A DNA stretch of 64,000 nucleotides from Nocardiopsis sp. JB363 (GTDB taxonomy: Bacteria; Actinomycetota; Actinomycetes; Streptosporangiales; Streptosporangiaceae), in NCBI RefSeq assembly GCF_900143625.1, contig NZ_FRFF01000053.1, positions 1 to 64,000 on the forward strand, given 5' to 3'. Of this stretch, positions 1 through 9,019 are shown piece by piece (positions within the stretch are counted from its first letter, which is position 1; the number at the start of each line of letters is the position of its first letter). The notes beneath the pieces were generated by a model, which was not told the DNA's origin, searched no databases, and was given only the letters and a program-made list of their open reading frames with translations. The translations under genes and the position numbers were made by a program.

Positions 1-279
1 TCGCCTTGACGCGTGCGGTGCGGGCGGCAACAATCACGCGGCGGGGAAGGAGGGAAATCCACCGCAACCCCGCCCAACAACCCCAAGGAACCCGACCTCA
101 GGCGCCCCACCAACACACCCATAGAACGCCCGAGAACCTCAATCAACCCCCACCCCATGCGCACCACACACCCGTGAGACGCCCGGCTACCAGTAGGGCT
201 CCGGCTTGAGACGTTCCACCTGAGGCCGAGACCTCCCACCCGAAGCGCACCATGCACCAACCTCACCTACACACCAACC
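1..279. other. Gene-free edge with CA-rich direct repeats
   Basis: No convincing gene is seen here. The short reading frame at 6-209 has the Arg/Pro/His-rich composition of out-of-frame high-GC DNA. The 13-bp sequence CACCAACCTCACC occurs twice, at 255-267 and 272-284, within a tract of CACCCA-type repeats that continues into the 3' end of the acyltransferase gene. Confidence 0.5.
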
Positions 280-2397
280 TCACCCACGCGCCCGCACACC
301 CACACACCCACGCACCCACGCCCCCGCTCGCCACTCAGTAGCGACGAGGAGACGCAACCCCAATTCGGCGGCCATAGTGCGCATGTAGGTGGCGGTGATG
401 TGGCCCGCGTCCCAATAGACCAGCACGTTGCCGACGACCGGGTTGCACAGGTCGGGTTCGCAGATGAGGTCGGTGAGGTCGAGGGTGACGACGTTGTCCG
501 GGAGCTCGACGTCGCTGAACGGCGACTCCTCGGCCACCGAGTCACTGAGGGGCGCCGCGCATTCCTCGGGGGAGGCACCGGCCAGGCATTCGGGGGCGTC
601 GAAGCCCAGGCGTGGGGTGTCACGGATCGCGACGACCTCGATGCCCAAGTCCTCCAGCTCGCGCCAGCGCTCGACGTAGCCCTCCACCAGGACCTCTTCG
701 CCGAACCCGGCGGTGGTGTCCAGGCTGGTGGTGGTGCCGGTGGTGAACACCGCGTCCGGCCGCGATTCGGCGAGCTCGGCCATCACTTCGCGATTCCACT
801 CGGCGCACTCGGTGTACGGCTCGCCCTTGTAGAGCTGGGGCGTGTCGGTGAACAGGCAGGCTCCCTTGACGATGTTGACGAGCCGCCAGTTCCGCTCCTG
901 CGCGATGACTTCGAGGGCGGGAAACCAGTGCGCGGCGTGGGAGCCGCCGACGAGGGCGATGGTGCGGTCGGCGTCCTCGGGCTCGGCACCGTACTCACAG
1001 ACGAGTGCCTCGGTCCCGGCGATGGTCTGGTTGCAGCCGTCCTCGTAGGTGACGGGGGTGTCCTGGGTGGCGGAGGCGGGTGCGGGGTGGACGGGGTCGG
1101 GGTACTCGCCGTGCTCGGCGCCGAGCGCGGCGGCGCCCGGATAGCGCTGGGGGTCGGCGAGGAGCTCCTCCATGCGGCGCTGTTCGGCGTCCATGTGCGT
1201 CGTCCACACGGTCGTCGTCAAGAGGAGTGGCAGGAGGCAGGCTAGGGCGAGGGCCGGGCCACGGACCTGCGAGGCGCGGACCTGCGAGACACGGACCTGC
1301 GAGGCGCGGGCGTACGTGGCGACGCGGTCGGCCAGAGGGGTGGTCGCGGCGGCCAGGGCCACGGACGCCGCGAGGACCGCCGCGCCGCCGAGAGGGCTCG
1401 CCAGGGTGCGGCCGGTGAACTCCAGGTAGAACGCCAGGACCGGCCAGTGCCACAGGTACAGGGCGTAGGAGATCGAGCCGAAGTAGCGCACCGGTCGTGG
1501 GGTGAGCAGCCGGTCCGCTCCCCAGCGTGAACCGGTGGTCCCGGCGACGACGATGGCGGCCGCCGCGAGGGTCGGCCACAGCGCCGCGTAGCCGGGGAAG
1601 ACGGTGGACACCTGGAGCAGGACGCCGCAGAGGACGAGGGCGGCCAGGCCGGCCCAGCCGAGGAGGATTCGGAGGGTCTTCGGCGGCTTCAGGTACGGCA
1701 GGAGCAGCGCGAGCAGGCCGCCCAGGGCGAGTTCCCACAGCCGGGCACCGGTGTCGAAGTAGGCCCACGTCTGGTCGGCTCGGGTGATGTACACCGAGTA
1801 CGCCAGGGAGACCGTGAACACGGTGCCCAGGGCGACAAAGAGGCTCCGTCGCGGGGCCGTTCCTCGCCGGGTCGCCCACCAGACGGCCAGGCCGATCACC
1901 GGCGGCCACAGGAGGTAGAACTGTCCCTGGATCGACAGCGACCAGAAGTGTTGGAAGGGGCTGGTGCCGTCGTCGCGGGCCAGGTAGTCGACCGACCCGA
2001 GCGCCAGGTGCCAGTTCTCGTGGTAGAGCGCCGAGGCGACGCCTTCGGCGACCGTGTCGCGCCACCGTGTCTCCGGGAGAAGGAACCGGGTGGCGACCAG
2101 GGTCACCGCGATCACCAGGACGGCGGTGGGGACCAGCCGGGTGGCCAGACGCGCGAGGAAGGCCCCGTAGCGGATCCGGTCGCGTCCGGCCGCCCGCACC
2201 AGGGAACCGGTGATGAGGAAGCCGGTGATCAGCAGGAAGACGTCCACGCCGCCGGAGACCCGGCCGAACCAGATGTGGTAGGCGGCGACGAGGAGGACGG
2301 CGATCGCGCGGAGCCCGTCGATCTCCGGCCGGTGGCCTTCGGTGGGCACGGGAGAACGCACGGACGACCTTCGGACAGGGGACGGGGAGGTCGCCAT
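280..2397 (-). CDS. Acyltransferase 3 family membrane protein with C-terminal SGNH domain (OafA/YrhL-like)
   Basis: Predicted integral-membrane O-acyltransferase that modifies surface glycans or other cell-envelope molecules (family knowledge; substrate unknown). The 705-residue protein opens with the family signature RPEIDGLRAIAVLLV, followed by about ten hydrophobic segments to about residue 370. A soluble part follows, with an SGNH-like start (IALVGGSHAAHWFP) and a late Asp/His region (DAGHITATY). This order matches OafA-type AT3-SGNH fusions. The linker contains a three-unit repeat of the pentad (A/V)SQVR. The last 20 or so residues (WRAGAWVRGCVGVRARG) are encoded by CA-repeat DNA and look like a drifted stop. 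The ATG at 2397 is kept, but a 10-bp hairpin occupies its ribosome-binding region, so a start slightly downstream is possible. A SUFU gene lies 75 bp upstream on the same strand. Confidence 0.9.
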   Translation of the reverse strand: MATSPSPVRRSSVRSPVPTEGHRPEIDGLRAIAVLLVAAYHIWFGRVSGGVDVFLLITGFLITGSLVRAAGRDRIRYGAFLARLATRLVPTAVLVIAVTLVATRFLLPETRWRDTVAEGVASALYHENWHLALGSVDYLARDDGTSPFQHFWSLSIQGQFYLLWPPVIGLAVWWATRRGTAPRRSLFVALGTVFTVSLAYSVYITRADQTWAYFDTGARLWELALGGLLALLLPYLKPPKTLRILLGWAGLAALVLCGVLLQVSTVFPGYAALWPTLAAAAIVVAGTTGSRWGADRLLTPRPVRYFGSISYALYLWHWPVLAFYLEFTGRTLASPLGGAAVLAASVALAAATTPLADRVATYARASQVRVSQVRASQVRGPALALACLLPLLLTTTVWTTHMDAEQRRMEELLADPQRYPGAAALGAEHGEYPDPVHPAPASATQDTPVTYEDGCNQTIAGTEALVCEYGAEPEDADRTIALVGGSHAAHWFPALEVIAQERNWRLVNIVKGACLFTDTPQLYKGEPYTECAEWNREVMAELAESRPDAVFTTGTTTSLDTTAGFGEEVLVEGYVERWRELEDLGIEVVAIRDTPRLGFDAPECLAGASPEECAAPLSDSVAEESPFSDVELPDNVVTLDLTDLICEPDLCNPVVGNVLVYWDAGHITATYMRTMAAELGLRLLVATEWRAGAWVRGCVGVRARG
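1263..1307 (-). repeat. 15-bp coding minisatellite, three units
   Basis: Three tandem copies of a 15-bp unit (GGACCTGCGAGGCGC on the plus strand, the middle copy with two changes) lie inside the acyltransferase gene. They encode SQVR-containing pentads in the cytoplasmic or linker stretch between the membrane domain and the SGNH domain. The length stays in frame, so changes in copy number would be tolerated. Confidence 0.85.
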
Positions 2398-2400
2398 GAT

Positions 2401-2425
2401 CGCCCGCCCGGGTGACGGGCGGGCG
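2401..2425 (-). promoter_or_regulatory. Perfect 10-bp hairpin just before the acyltransferase start
   Basis: CGCCCGCCCG and CGGGCGGGCG flank a 5-nt loop, and the base of the stem is 3 nt from the ATG at 2397. It lies in the 75-bp gap after the SUFU gene. It may act as a terminator for that gene, or it may occlude ribosome binding. No U-run follows it. Confidence 0.6.
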
Positions 2426-2472
2426 TACGCGGGTCGACCTCCCGGTCTCGCCCGGAAGAACCCCGTCGAAGG

Positions 2473-3075
2473 TCAGAGGCGGATGGTCTCGCGGTTCGGG
2501 TCGGTGAGCATCTTCGGGTCGCGGTCGCGCAGCAGGGCGATGATCGGCGCGACGGTGTCGGCTTCCTGGGCGTACTCCGCTTCCTCCGCCTTGAGCCCCA
2601 CGACCTGGAAGAACAGCACCAGACCGTTGTCGGTGTCCAGGATCCTCATGTCGGCGTCGGGCACGATCGCGAGCGAGGTCATGTCGCCGTTGGACTCCTC
2701 GCCGCCGAGCGGGGAGCGGGTGATGATCCAGTGGCCGACGTCCAGCTGCGCTCCGGCGACGTACTGCTCGGCCAGGGCGTGCAGGACACGGAGGGCCCAC
2801 GCGGGTACGGTCTCGTCGCCGCCCTCGCGCGGGATGCGGCAGGAGAACTCGAACCCGGCGCCGGAGACCCGCTTCTCCTCGCTGGTCTTCTCCCCCAGCT
2901 CGGTGAGACCGAAGGTCACCAGCAGCCAGTGCCCTTCCATCGGGTAGGCGAGCACGCCGTCGATCCCCAGGTCGGACCCGCCCCCGGGGAACTGGACCGT
3001 CAGCGGACGCACGTCCGGGTAGTGCTGCGCCCACCCTTCGTAGATCTGGGTGAGTCCGGGCAGCATCTCCAGCAT
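2473..3075 (-). CDS. Suppressor-of-fused (SUFU) domain protein
   Basis: A 200-residue protein resembling the bacterial SUFU-like family. The features seen are a central GVLAYPMEGHWLLVTFGLTE segment, the FEFSCRIPRE strand, and the VGHWIITRSPLGG and LAIVPDADM motifs that typify this fold. In bacteria these proteins are often immunity or toxin-associated scaffold proteins (family knowledge), but no toxin gene is adjacent, so its role is open. No signal peptide or membrane segment is visible. The start at 3075 has a good ribosome-binding site (TGGAGA, 7-8 nt upstream). It is co-directional with, and 75 bp upstream of, the acyltransferase. Confidence 0.8.
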   Translation of the reverse strand: MLEMLPGLTQIYEGWAQHYPDVRPLTVQFPGGGSDLGIDGVLAYPMEGHWLLVTFGLTELGEKTSEEKRVSGAGFEFSCRIPREGGDETVPAWALRVLHALAEQYVAGAQLDVGHWIITRSPLGGEESNGDMTSLAIVPDADMRILDTDNGLVLFFQVVGLKAEEAEYAQEADTVAPIIALLRDRDPKMLTDPNRETIRL

Positions 3076-3292
3076 CGTGCGTTCTCCAGGGTCCGGGGTC
3101 GGTGCACTTCAGAGGATAGGAGTCTCCCGGAGGCAGACCGACCGCTCAGAAGGGACGCGGCGAGGGGTCTTGTCCGAACGCCGGAACCGATGTAACTTTC
3201 CTGCGAAATAGACAATCAAATAGAAACTTACTGACAGTGACCCGTCGGTAGCCAACCGCTCCCCTCATCCCCGCTCCAGAGGTGGACTCCCT

Positions 3293-4291
3293 ATGAACTC
3301 CCCCTTGTTCAGACGTGCCCTGAGCGGCCTGGCCGCAGTGGCGCTCCTCGCGCTCACGCCCCAGGTCGCCATGGCCGACACCGAATTCGTTCCCACACCC
3401 GCGGACACCCCCGCCGAACGCGAAGCCGCCGACCGGCAGGCTTTGGAAGACAAGCTCGACGCCGTGTCCGTCCCTTCCGGCCCGCTGACCTTCGGCGCCG
3501 AGCCCCTGGCCGCGGCCCAGAGCGCCGCCGAGAGCGCGGCGGCCGGTGCGTCCTGCGCCATCTCCACCCAAGAGGCCACCGCGTTGGCGTTGGCGCCGGT
3601 CTGGCCCGAGGTCTCCGGCGGTTCCTCGTCGCCGCCCTCACCGATGACCCTCTCCCGATACGACAACCAGTCCGGCCTGTACGACCCGGCCGGGCGTGAC
3701 GGCCTGTTCTTCAACCCGGGTGTGGGCCTGTGGCAGATGGACTCGGCCGGGCTGGGCACCGACAACACCGCCGGTGAGGCCATCGACTCGGTGTGGGTGT
3801 CCGACTTCGTGGTGCCCTACATCGTGGACAAGTACTGCGGCGCCATCAACGGCGGGTCGGCCGCGCCGGCCGCGCGGGCGACGGCGTGGTCCGACTGGAA
3901 CGCCTGTTCCGCCGGAGACTGCGACACCGTCTACTGGCGCGCGTACAACGACGGGATCGGCGCGGAGCCGACGGTGGACCGGTACGGCGGCGGCGAGGCG
4001 CGGACCTGCTCCTATGAGGGCTCTTCGTACGACTGCCTGTTCGTGAACGTGGCCAACGCGCAGGGCGCGGATTGGTGGGCGAACCCGGGCAGCGGGCAAT
4101 CCCCGGTCCCGCACCCGTTCTACGTGCTCAGGGCCGGCGACAACGAGGTCCGGGTGTGGTTGGCGCAGGACTCGGGGCACGGGGTGGACGTGACGGTCAC
4201 CCGCCCGTTCGGCGGCAACGCCCGCGACGCCCTTTCGTGGACCGACGGCCGGGGCCTGTGCGACACGACCGAGGGCCGAGGCGCCTGCTGA
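3293..4291 (+). CDS. Secreted Cys-containing protein of unknown function
   Basis: A 332-residue protein with a clear Sec signal peptide (about residues 1-28; basic MNSPLFRR, hydrophobic core, cleavage near AMA-DTE). The mature part starts with an Ala/Glu-rich helical stretch. A region with GVGLWQMDSAGLG and LYDPAGRDGLFFNPG follows, vaguely recalling lysozyme-like or transglycosylase folds. Several Cys residues could form disulfides (GASC, KYCG, NACSAGDC, RTCSYEGSSYDC, GLCDTTEGRGAC). No catalytic residue can be assigned with confidence. The AGAGGTGG ribosome-binding site precedes the ATG, and a strong terminator follows the stop directly. It stands alone, divergent from the SUFU gene. Confidence 0.7.
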   Translation: MNSPLFRRALSGLAAVALLALTPQVAMADTEFVPTPADTPAEREAADRQALEDKLDAVSVPSGPLTFGAEPLAAAQSAAESAAAGASCAISTQEATALALAPVWPEVSGGSSSPPSPMTLSRYDNQSGLYDPAGRDGLFFNPGVGLWQMDSAGLGTDNTAGEAIDSVWVSDFVVPYIVDKYCGAINGGSAAPAARATAWSDWNACSAGDCDTVYWRAYNDGIGAEPTVDRYGGGEARTCSYEGSSYDCLFVNVANAQGADWWANPGSGQSPVPHPFYVLRAGDNEVRVWLAQDSGHGVDVTVTRPFGGNARDALSWTDGRGLCDTTEGRGAC

Positions 4292-4298
4292 CGGACCT

Positions 4299-4333
4299 TC
4301 GGGGGCGGGGCGACTCAGCCGCTCCGCCCCCGA
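4299..4333 (+). terminator. Intrinsic-type terminator hairpin after the secreted protein gene
   Basis: A 13-bp GC-rich stem (TCGGGGGCGGGGC with GCTCCGCCCCCGA, one G-U pair) and a 9-nt loop start 7 nt after the stop codon. There is no long U-tract, as is common in actinomycetes. Confidence 0.75.
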
Positions 4334-4725
4334 GTCGTACCCAAAGGAAAGCGAAAGCGAAAGCGAATACCTTCACACTCAAAATCACACACCGTCACAG
4401 AAAAGGCACCCAGGACTATTTCCAAAGGAGATCCACCTCGATCCCATGACGAGCGCCCCATCCGGAGATACAAGGTTAAAAATGGGCAGAGTGGATAAGA
4501 TCCCCGGTGCCCCACCAGCGCGATCGATCCTTTCCACAGCCCACGAGGGGCACACGGAAAGTAACCGAAACTTACAATAAACTGAACACCCGAAAAAATC
4601 TGTATTCGACAGGCGCGAGCCTGGCGATGGTTTCCTCTTGATGCCATCCACACAACAAATTTCTGTGCGCACGGGAAGCGAAGACAGGAATCCCCCACAC
4701 TCACAAGGCACGGTGCCACCTCAGA
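4334..4725. other. AT-richer intergenic region upstream of the SARP regulator
   Basis: This 392-bp stretch has visibly lower GC than the genes around it. At 4348-4368 it carries three direct copies of a hexamer (AAAGCG). A -10-like TACAAT lies at 4573-4578 without a recognisable -35. No gene is supported. It presumably holds the promoter of the SARP gene that begins at 4726. Confidence 0.45.
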
Positions 4726-6603
4726 ATGAAGTACAGATTCGAGATACTCGGTCCCGCCACCATCGTCTCGGACGGCGAGGACACCGTTCTTCCCTCTACC
4801 AAGCCGAGTGCGATCCTCGTCAGCCTCCTCCTCAAGTGCAATTCCTTCGTGTCCCTGGAGTACTTGAAGTACGCACTGTGGGGTGAGCATCCTCCGCCCA
4901 ACGCCGACGTGACCCTGCCGACGTACATCCTCCGGCTACGGCGACTGCTCCGTAAGTACGATGACGAGGCCGATCCGATCGACACCATGTCGCGTGGGTA
5001 CCGCGTCAGCTTCCCTCCCAACAGCGACGCCCTCGACCTCCTGATGTTCCGGCGCCTCCTCGACAAGGCCGCCCACCACCGTTCCTCCGGGGCGTTGGAG
5101 AACGAACGCTCGGCCCTTCAACGGGCGGAGAAGCTGTGGAAGGGCCCCGCGCTGTCCAACATTCCGTCGGACATGCTGCACCGGGAGGAGACCCCCAGGC
5201 TGAACGACCAGTGGTTCGACGTGTTGGAGCGCCGTTTCAGCATCGACCTCTCATTGGGAGACGTCGATGGTCTGGCCCCCCAGATCCGTCAGGCCATCAC
5301 GCACCGACCCGAACGTGAGCGCTACTGGGAGCAGCTCATCGAGACGCTCCATCGGATCGGTCGAACCACTGAGGCCCTGAACGAGTACCGCAAGGTCCAC
5401 ACCTACCTGGCGGACGAACTCGGGATCGAGCCCCGCGCGAGCCTGCAGCGCCTCCACATGGAGGTGCTCGGACAAGCCGAGTTCGAACCGGAGCGGAACG
5501 GTCTCGTCCGCGGGGCTCGACTCGCCCCTCCCGCCATCGGCCCCGGCAAGGAACCTCCGTACGGACCGAAGGCCTACCGGGCGACACCTCACCTGCCGTT
5601 GTCCCAGGACTTCCTCGGCAGGGGCGAGATCACCGAGGCCTTGGTGGACGGGATCAAGGACTCCGACACTCCGATCGTGGTCGTCTCCGGCCCGCCCACG
5701 GCGGGGAAGTCGGAGATCGCGTTCCAGGCCGCGAAGCAGTGCAAGGACGAATTCGCCGGGGGCGTCCACGTCGTACACCTCCTCCGCCCCGACGGCGCTC
5801 CCCGGTGCGGGGAGGAGGTCCTGCACGATCTCCTCCTCCAGGCCGGGGTGGAACCGCCCGTCCGAACCGATGCGGGGGACCAGGAGGCACGACTCCTGCG
5901 TTCTTGGCGGTCCACCCTGGTGGACCGGCCGTGCCTCGTCGTCGTCGACGGTGCCAGAAACTCCGTCGAATGCCTCCCCTACCTCCCCCGCTCCCCCGAA
6001 TCGCGCGTGATCGTCACGAGTCGCAACGCCCTTCCCCGACTGCTCGCCTTCCACGGGGCCCGCTCGCACGTCGTCCCCCCACTGAGTCGGCACCATTCGG
6101 TACAGCTGCTCACCCGGATCATCGGGGAGGACGCGGAGGGGGAGTCGCACGAGGTCCTGCAACGGATCTGTGACGTCTGCGGCGGCCTGCCCGGAGCGCT
6201 TCGTCTGGCCGGTGCGAAGTACCTGTCCACTCCGCACCTGTCCCTGTCGCAGTTCGCCACCCTGTTGGAGTCCTCTCCCCTCGACCAGCTCTCGGCCGCG
6301 TCGGAGTCGGAGTTCTCCCTGCGTGAGCAGCTGTACCGGTGCTACGAGGACGTGAGCGAGTCGGCTCGGCGGATCTTCCTGGAACTGGCGTCGACGAACC
6401 CCCCGGGCCGGCCGGTGGCGGAACTGTTCGCGGATTTCTCGGGGACACCGCACGAATTCGACCGGGCGTTGGGGGAGCTGTACAACGCCTCCCTGATATA
6501 CCACTGCGGGAACGGGCGCCTCGGAGTGCTCCGCCTGTTGAAGGGTATAGCCGCCCATACTGTGGACAGACTCACCGAAGTATCGGTGACCAATGGAAAA
6601 TGA
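4726..6603 (+). CDS. AfsR/SARP-family transcriptional activator with NB-ARC-like ATPase domain
   Basis: Likely pathway-specific activator of the adjacent RiPP cluster. Residues 1-95 form an OmpR-type winged helix (MKYRFEILGPATI, ending in MSRGYRVSF). Residues 100-245 are a bacterial transcriptional activation (BTAD) domain (ERYWEQLIETLHRIGRTTEA, ELGIEPRASLQRLH). Residues 295-600 form an STAND/NB-ARC-type nucleotide-binding region with Walker A SGPPTAGKS at about 321-329 and a Walker B-like LVVVDGA. There are no C-terminal TPRs, so it is a mid-size SARP (625 aa) rather than full-length AfsR. It is the only regulator beside the cluster. It is separated from the cluster by a small DUF1707-type gene and transcribed towards it. 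The choice of ATG follows the conserved SARP N-terminus. Confidence 0.93.
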   Translation: MKYRFEILGPATIVSDGEDTVLPSTKPSAILVSLLLKCNSFVSLEYLKYALWGEHPPPNADVTLPTYILRLRRLLRKYDDEADPIDTMSRGYRVSFPPNSDALDLLMFRRLLDKAAHHRSSGALENERSALQRAEKLWKGPALSNIPSDMLHREETPRLNDQWFDVLERRFSIDLSLGDVDGLAPQIRQAITHRPERERYWEQLIETLHRIGRTTEALNEYRKVHTYLADELGIEPRASLQRLHMEVLGQAEFEPERNGLVRGARLAPPAIGPGKEPPYGPKAYRATPHLPLSQDFLGRGEITEALVDGIKDSDTPIVVVSGPPTAGKSEIAFQAAKQCKDEFAGGVHVVHLLRPDGAPRCGEEVLHDLLLQAGVEPPVRTDAGDQEARLLRSWRSTLVDRPCLVVVDGARNSVECLPYLPRSPESRVIVTSRNALPRLLAFHGARSHVVPPLSRHHSVQLLTRIIGEDAEGESHEVLQRICDVCGGLPGALRLAGAKYLSTPHLSLSQFATLLESSPLDQLSAASESEFSLREQLYRCYEDVSESARRIFLELASTNPPGRPVAELFADFSGTPHEFDRALGELYNASLIYHCGNGRLGVLRLLKGIAAHTVDRLTEVSVTNGK

Positions 6604-6618
6604 AAAGGGGGATGATAC

Positions 6619-7026
6619 GTGCCAAAGAACATTCCGGACCAGCGGCAGCGTGCCTCGGACCAGGACCGGGAGGAGACCGCGGTCTCTCTGCGCACCGCCT
6701 TCGCGGAAGGACGACTGGACCAGGAGGAACATGAGAGGAGAGTCGGCGCCGCCTTCAGCGCCAAGACTCACGGGGAGCTGCGAACCCTGATCGACGATCT
6801 TCCCGCCCCCGTGGAACGGACAGGGGAAGTCCCCGTTTCGGCCCAGGAGAAATCCGGCATCAATCCGATCGCCATCTGGGGGATATTCGCCGCGGTCACG
6901 TTCGTCATCTGGGGCGTCCCCGCGCTGGTCATGGGCTACCCTCTGGGGCTGCTCGGCTGGGCGGCGTTCTGTGGTTTCTGGGGGATCCCCGCTTTCGTCG
7001 TGACGGCGACACGTCGCCGGAAATAG
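6619..7026 (+). CDS. DUF1707 (SHOCT-like) domain membrane protein
   Basis: A 135-residue protein. Residues 15-65 match the DUF1707 pattern (DREETAVSLRTAFAEGRLDQEEHERRVGAAFSAKT in part, then GELRTLIDDLP). Two closely spaced hydrophobic segments (about 78-100 and 105-128) and a basic tail follow. Such proteins are small actinobacterial membrane proteins of unknown function. The GTG start at 6619 follows a GGGGG ribosome-binding site and lies 15 nt after the SARP stop, so the two are probably co-transcribed. It ends only 10 bp from the convergent D-protein gene, leaving no room for a separate terminator. A part in the RiPP pathway (for example in immunity) is possible but unsupported. Confidence 0.8.
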   Translation: MPKNIPDQRQRASDQDREETAVSLRTAFAEGRLDQEEHERRVGAAFSAKTHGELRTLIDDLPAPVERTGEVPVSAQEKSGINPIAIWGIFAAVTFVIWGVPALVMGYPLGLLGWAAFCGFWGIPAFVVTATRRRK

Positions 7027-7036
7027 TGTCCACGGA

Positions 7037-8935
7037 TCAGGGGAAGGGGTGCGGAACGGGGTTGGGCGCCCCGGCCCGTCCCCGCCTCACCTCGCGCTCC
7101 AGGAGATCGTGGAATCGCGGCATCGTCAGGACCCGCTGCTTGCCCCATCCGAAGTCGATGGGGGCCAGACCGGGGGCGATCACACAGACGTTGGAGAGAC
7201 CGACGGATTCCTGTTCCGGCGACGTCTGGTCGACGGCGATCACGTCGAAACCCGCCTTCTCCATCACCGACACGCAGAATCGCAGGTCCTCCAGCAGGTC
7301 CATGGTGCGCGGACGCTCTACCTCCCACTCGCGGTACAGGTCCTCGATGGGCTCGGGACGAGCGTTCGCGAGCAGGAAGTCCGCCGCGGGAGCCATCTCG
7401 GGGAGCGCGAACAACAAGGGGTGGTCCTTGAGTTCCCGCACCAGGCGGTGGTCGTCCGCCATCGCCCGCAGTTCCCCAGCGCGTTTGTCGGCGCGCATGG
7501 CCAGTGAGGGGATGTAGGTCGCGATCTCCGACAGGGCGGAGTGGACGGCGCCTTCGGGGTCCATGGCCGATCCTGCGGCGAAGCAGAGGTTTCCCAGCCC
7601 ACCGTCCCGTCGGACACCCACCGCGTTGACCACCGGGAACGGCAGGTCGATCCTGTTGTCGAAGAGTCGGACGTCGTATCCGTGCAGGCGGATGCGGTCC
7701 ACCATGTGACGTGTCCGTGGTGAACGCAGCGAGTCGACGTCGATCTCCCGCAGCGGCACGGCCCCGTACCAACCGAGTACGAAGGCGTCCCTCTCCATCA
7801 GTTCGAGGAGGGCGTGCAGGATCGCTTCCTCCGGGACACCGCCGACCGCGCAACCGTTGGAGCACTCGTCCACGAACGCTCCGGGGGAACCGTCCCGGAC
7901 GTAGTAGACGAGCTGCTCGGGGACCAGGATCGGACGGTCGTCACGGAGGGACCTGCCCCAGACCCAGGTCATCTCCCGGTCGGGGTCGAAGGGGATCAAA
8001 CGATCGGATCCGGCGTAGAGGGCGTCTTCGTAGGTCCCGCACTCTCGCGGGTCCAGCACGTGCGTCCCCTGCTCGGTGAACTCTCGGTAGCTCCCGACCA
8101 CCAGTTCCCGGTGCCGTCTCTGCTGGGTACCCGCGTGCCGTTCGAGGCCTTCGAAGGCCGCGGAGAAGCGACTCTTCCGGTAGGAGTCGGTCTGCCCCGA
8201 CCAACCCACCTCAAGGAGTCGCCCTCCGGCGGAGACCCGCATGTTCCCGGTCGCGGGCGCCATCGTCGGGGAGGTGAGGTCGAGGTGTACGCCGTCTCCC
8301 AGGACCCCGCACACGGGGTTGGCGAAGACGGCGGTGTCCGTGTCGTGGTCCTCCGCGGAACGGAGTCGAAAGCCGTCGGGATCCGGCTTGCGGCGCGGGA
8401 CCAGGGGGGCGAGCCCGTACTCGGCCGTGGCCGGCACGGGACGCGCGCAACGCGGACATCCGGAGTCGGCGAGCAGGGGGAAGGACCGCACGGCGAGGGA
8501 GGCCAGGGAGAGTTCGACCACCTCGGCGCTCCGGGGGTTTCCGACGGTGGGCCGTTCCCCGCCGATCACCTTCGTGTACAGGTGGTGGACGGCGTCGATC
8601 ATGAAGTCGGTGAGGTAGGGCGCGGAGAAACCTCCGAAGAAGCTTCCTCCGGATTCCAGGACCTCCCGCTCCGCGGGAGGCCGGATCCTCTGCCAACGGG
8701 AGGCGAGACAGTTCACGCAAGGTCCGTGCTCTCCGGCGCCCACCGGACCGATCAGGGCGGAACGGGGGGTGAGGAAGATCCCGGGGCCGTCGCTCCCGAT
8801 GCCCGCCTCCGTCGCGTCGACCATTCCGAGCAGACGGACCCTCGGACGCAGGGCCTCGGGACGCCCCTCCGCGGACCAATACCGGTTCAGTCCGTCCTGA
8901 AGCAGTGTCCCGCTCTCGTGCGCGGCCGATCCCAT
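7037..8935 (-). CDS. YcaO-domain cyclodehydratase (D protein 1) of the RiPP cluster
   Basis: A 632-residue fused C-D type azoline synthetase. The N-terminal E1-like remnant carries a zinc tetrathiolate pair, CVNC (73-76) and CPRC (160-163), but no leader-binding RRE. The YcaO domain runs from about residue 205 (NPVCGVLG) and includes EGLERHAG, VVGSYREF, TWVWGRSL, ECSNGCAVGG and EEAILHALLELMERDAF. It ends in VPHPFP, a PxPxP tail typical of azoline-forming YcaOs. In characterised thiopeptide and LAP systems, a separate F protein presents the precursor and the D protein uses ATP to cyclodehydrate Cys/Ser/Thr. The gene lies directly downstream of the two precursor genes. A paralogue is at 17912-19858. 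The ATG at 8935 is preceded by GGAGTAGG. Confidence 0.93.
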   Translation of the reverse strand: MGSAAHESGTLLQDGLNRYWSAEGRPEALRPRVRLLGMVDATEAGIGSDGPGIFLTPRSALIGPVGAGEHGPCVNCLASRWQRIRPPAEREVLESGGSFFGGFSAPYLTDFMIDAVHHLYTKVIGGERPTVGNPRSAEVVELSLASLAVRSFPLLADSGCPRCARPVPATAEYGLAPLVPRRKPDPDGFRLRSAEDHDTDTAVFANPVCGVLGDGVHLDLTSPTMAPATGNMRVSAGGRLLEVGWSGQTDSYRKSRFSAAFEGLERHAGTQQRRHRELVVGSYREFTEQGTHVLDPRECGTYEDALYAGSDRLIPFDPDREMTWVWGRSLRDDRPILVPEQLVYYVRDGSPGAFVDECSNGCAVGGVPEEAILHALLELMERDAFVLGWYGAVPLREIDVDSLRSPRTRHMVDRIRLHGYDVRLFDNRIDLPFPVVNAVGVRRDGGLGNLCFAAGSAMDPEGAVHSALSEIATYIPSLAMRADKRAGELRAMADDHRLVRELKDHPLLFALPEMAPAADFLLANARPEPIEDLYREWEVERPRTMDLLEDLRFCVSVMEKAGFDVIAVDQTSPEQESVGLSNVCVIAPGLAPIDFGWGKQRVLTMPRFHDLLEREVRRGRAGAPNPVPHPFP

Positions 8936-8965
8936 GTGTGCACCTACTCCTCGTGTGGCCGGTGT

Positions 8966-8985
8966 CCCGCGTCGGCCGACGCGGG
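8966..8985 (-). promoter_or_regulatory. 20-bp perfect palindrome between precursor 1 and D protein 1
   Basis: CCCGCGTCGGCCGACGCGGG is self-complementary over all 20 bases and would form an RNA hairpin (8-bp stem, GGCC loop). It sits in the 84-bp gap between the precursor stop and the D-protein start. It is probably a partial terminator or 3' stabiliser that makes precursor mRNA more abundant than enzyme mRNA. A protein-binding site is also possible. Confidence 0.6.
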
Positions 8986-9019
8986 GCGCCGGCCGACCGA
9001 AGGCATCCGAGAACGGTCC

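Noticed and set aside
995-3034. 679-codon frame across the acyltransferase and SUFU genes
   Set aside because: Arg/Pro-rich shadow frame running through a gene boundary and a hairpin.
5251-6771. 506-codon open frame antisense to the SARP gene
   Set aside because: It is an out-of-frame shadow in high-GC DNA; composition is Gly/Arg/Val-rich without domains, and the SARP frame is clearly coding.
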